A DNA stretch of 45,490 bases, taken from positions 1 through 45,490 of the forward strand of contig DATGLH010000040.1 of NCBI GenBank assembly GCA_035294225.1, in the 5' to 3' direction. The notes under the pieces are model-generated. The model was not told the DNA's origin. It saw only the letters and a list, made by a program, of their open reading frames with translations, and searched no databases. Source of the stretch: Trebonia sp035294225 (GTDB lineage Bacteria > Actinomycetota > Actinomycetes > Streptosporangiales > Streptosporangiaceae). Both the position numbers and the translations under genes were made by a program. Shown one piece after another: positions 45,452 through 45,490 of the stretch (position 1 is the stretch's first letter; each line of letters starts with the position of its first letter).

Positions 45452-45490
45452 GGCGTCACTTCCCTTCGGTCAGGCTGAACCCTCATCGTA

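Noticed and set aside
1..45490. Phage-defence island, toxin-antitoxin pair or biosynthetic gene cluster
   Set aside because: No restriction, Abi, retron, CBASS, NRPS/PKS or paired toxin-antitoxin genes were recognised; lhr and dinG stand alone as housekeeping-type helicases.

Overview
This window comes from a high-GC Gram-positive chromosome, almost certainly an actinomycete. Every gene uses GC-rich third codon positions, GTG starts are common, several genes appear to be transcribed leaderless from a TANNNT -10 box, and actinobacterial families are present (DUF2993/LmeA, DUF3046, FHA-ABC exporter of the Rv1747 type, SpoIIE-phosphatase/HATPase fusions, ROK-controlled sugar ABC operon). No rRNA, tRNA, insertion sequence, prophage or CRISPR array is visible. 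The content is mostly ordinary core-chromosome material with several unusual clusters.

Layout. 1-5.3 kb: a small conserved protein, glmS (amino-sugar supply), a large PAS-GAF-SpoIIE-HATPase regulator and a HIT protein. 5.3-9.2 kb: a zinc alcohol dehydrogenase and two tandem DUF2993 paralogues. 9.2-14.9 kb: FHA-ABC exporter, DHA2 MFS exporter, M19 dipeptidase, cupin. 15.3-19 kb: a tightly overlapping operon pgeF (YfiH/laccase domain)-murL-murD2, which encodes the alternative route to D-Glu in peptidoglycan (MurD2 adds L-Glu, MurL epimerises it) together with a precursor-editing-type enzyme. 19-23.3 kb: type-B carboxylesterase, DinG-like helicase and a gamma-carbonic-anhydrase-like protein, the last two reading outward from a 23-bp intergenic gap. 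23.3-29.6 kb: a divergent ROK regulator and SBP-permease-permease-GH3 operon with a perfect 17-bp operator-like palindrome; the GH3 enzyme carries the beta-N-acetylglucosaminidase signature, so an amino-sugar (chitobiose/GlcNAc-type) import system is likely. 29.8-33 kb: a polytopic membrane protein and an ArsR-SRPBCC-YCII-Dabb four-gene operon. 33-37.8 kb: a full-length Lhr helicase. 38-45.5 kb: a VOC protein, a lipoprotein, a translationally coupled signalling operon (response-regulator phosphatase, CHASE3-type histidine kinase, CheY-like regulator), a DUF4190/septum-formation-type protein with an ECF-like promoter, DUF3046, a PPOX/F420-type flavoenzyme and two small proteins.

Amino-sugar and cell-wall functions recur: GlmS makes glucosamine-6-P, the ROK-ABC-GH3 locus probably recovers GlcNAc sugars, and PgeF-MurL-MurD2 makes and may proofread the muramyl dipeptide. 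The most unusual non-coding signals are a two-copy A-rich element (29595-29658 and 38523-38587), 31 nt of which are identical but for one base and which reads on the minus strand as a stem-loop followed by T5/T6; long perfect palindromes at convergent gene ends that absorb the stop codons; a 16-bp-stem hairpin inside the 5' end of a sugar-permease gene; and a set of leaderless promoters with constant TANNNT-N6-start spacing.
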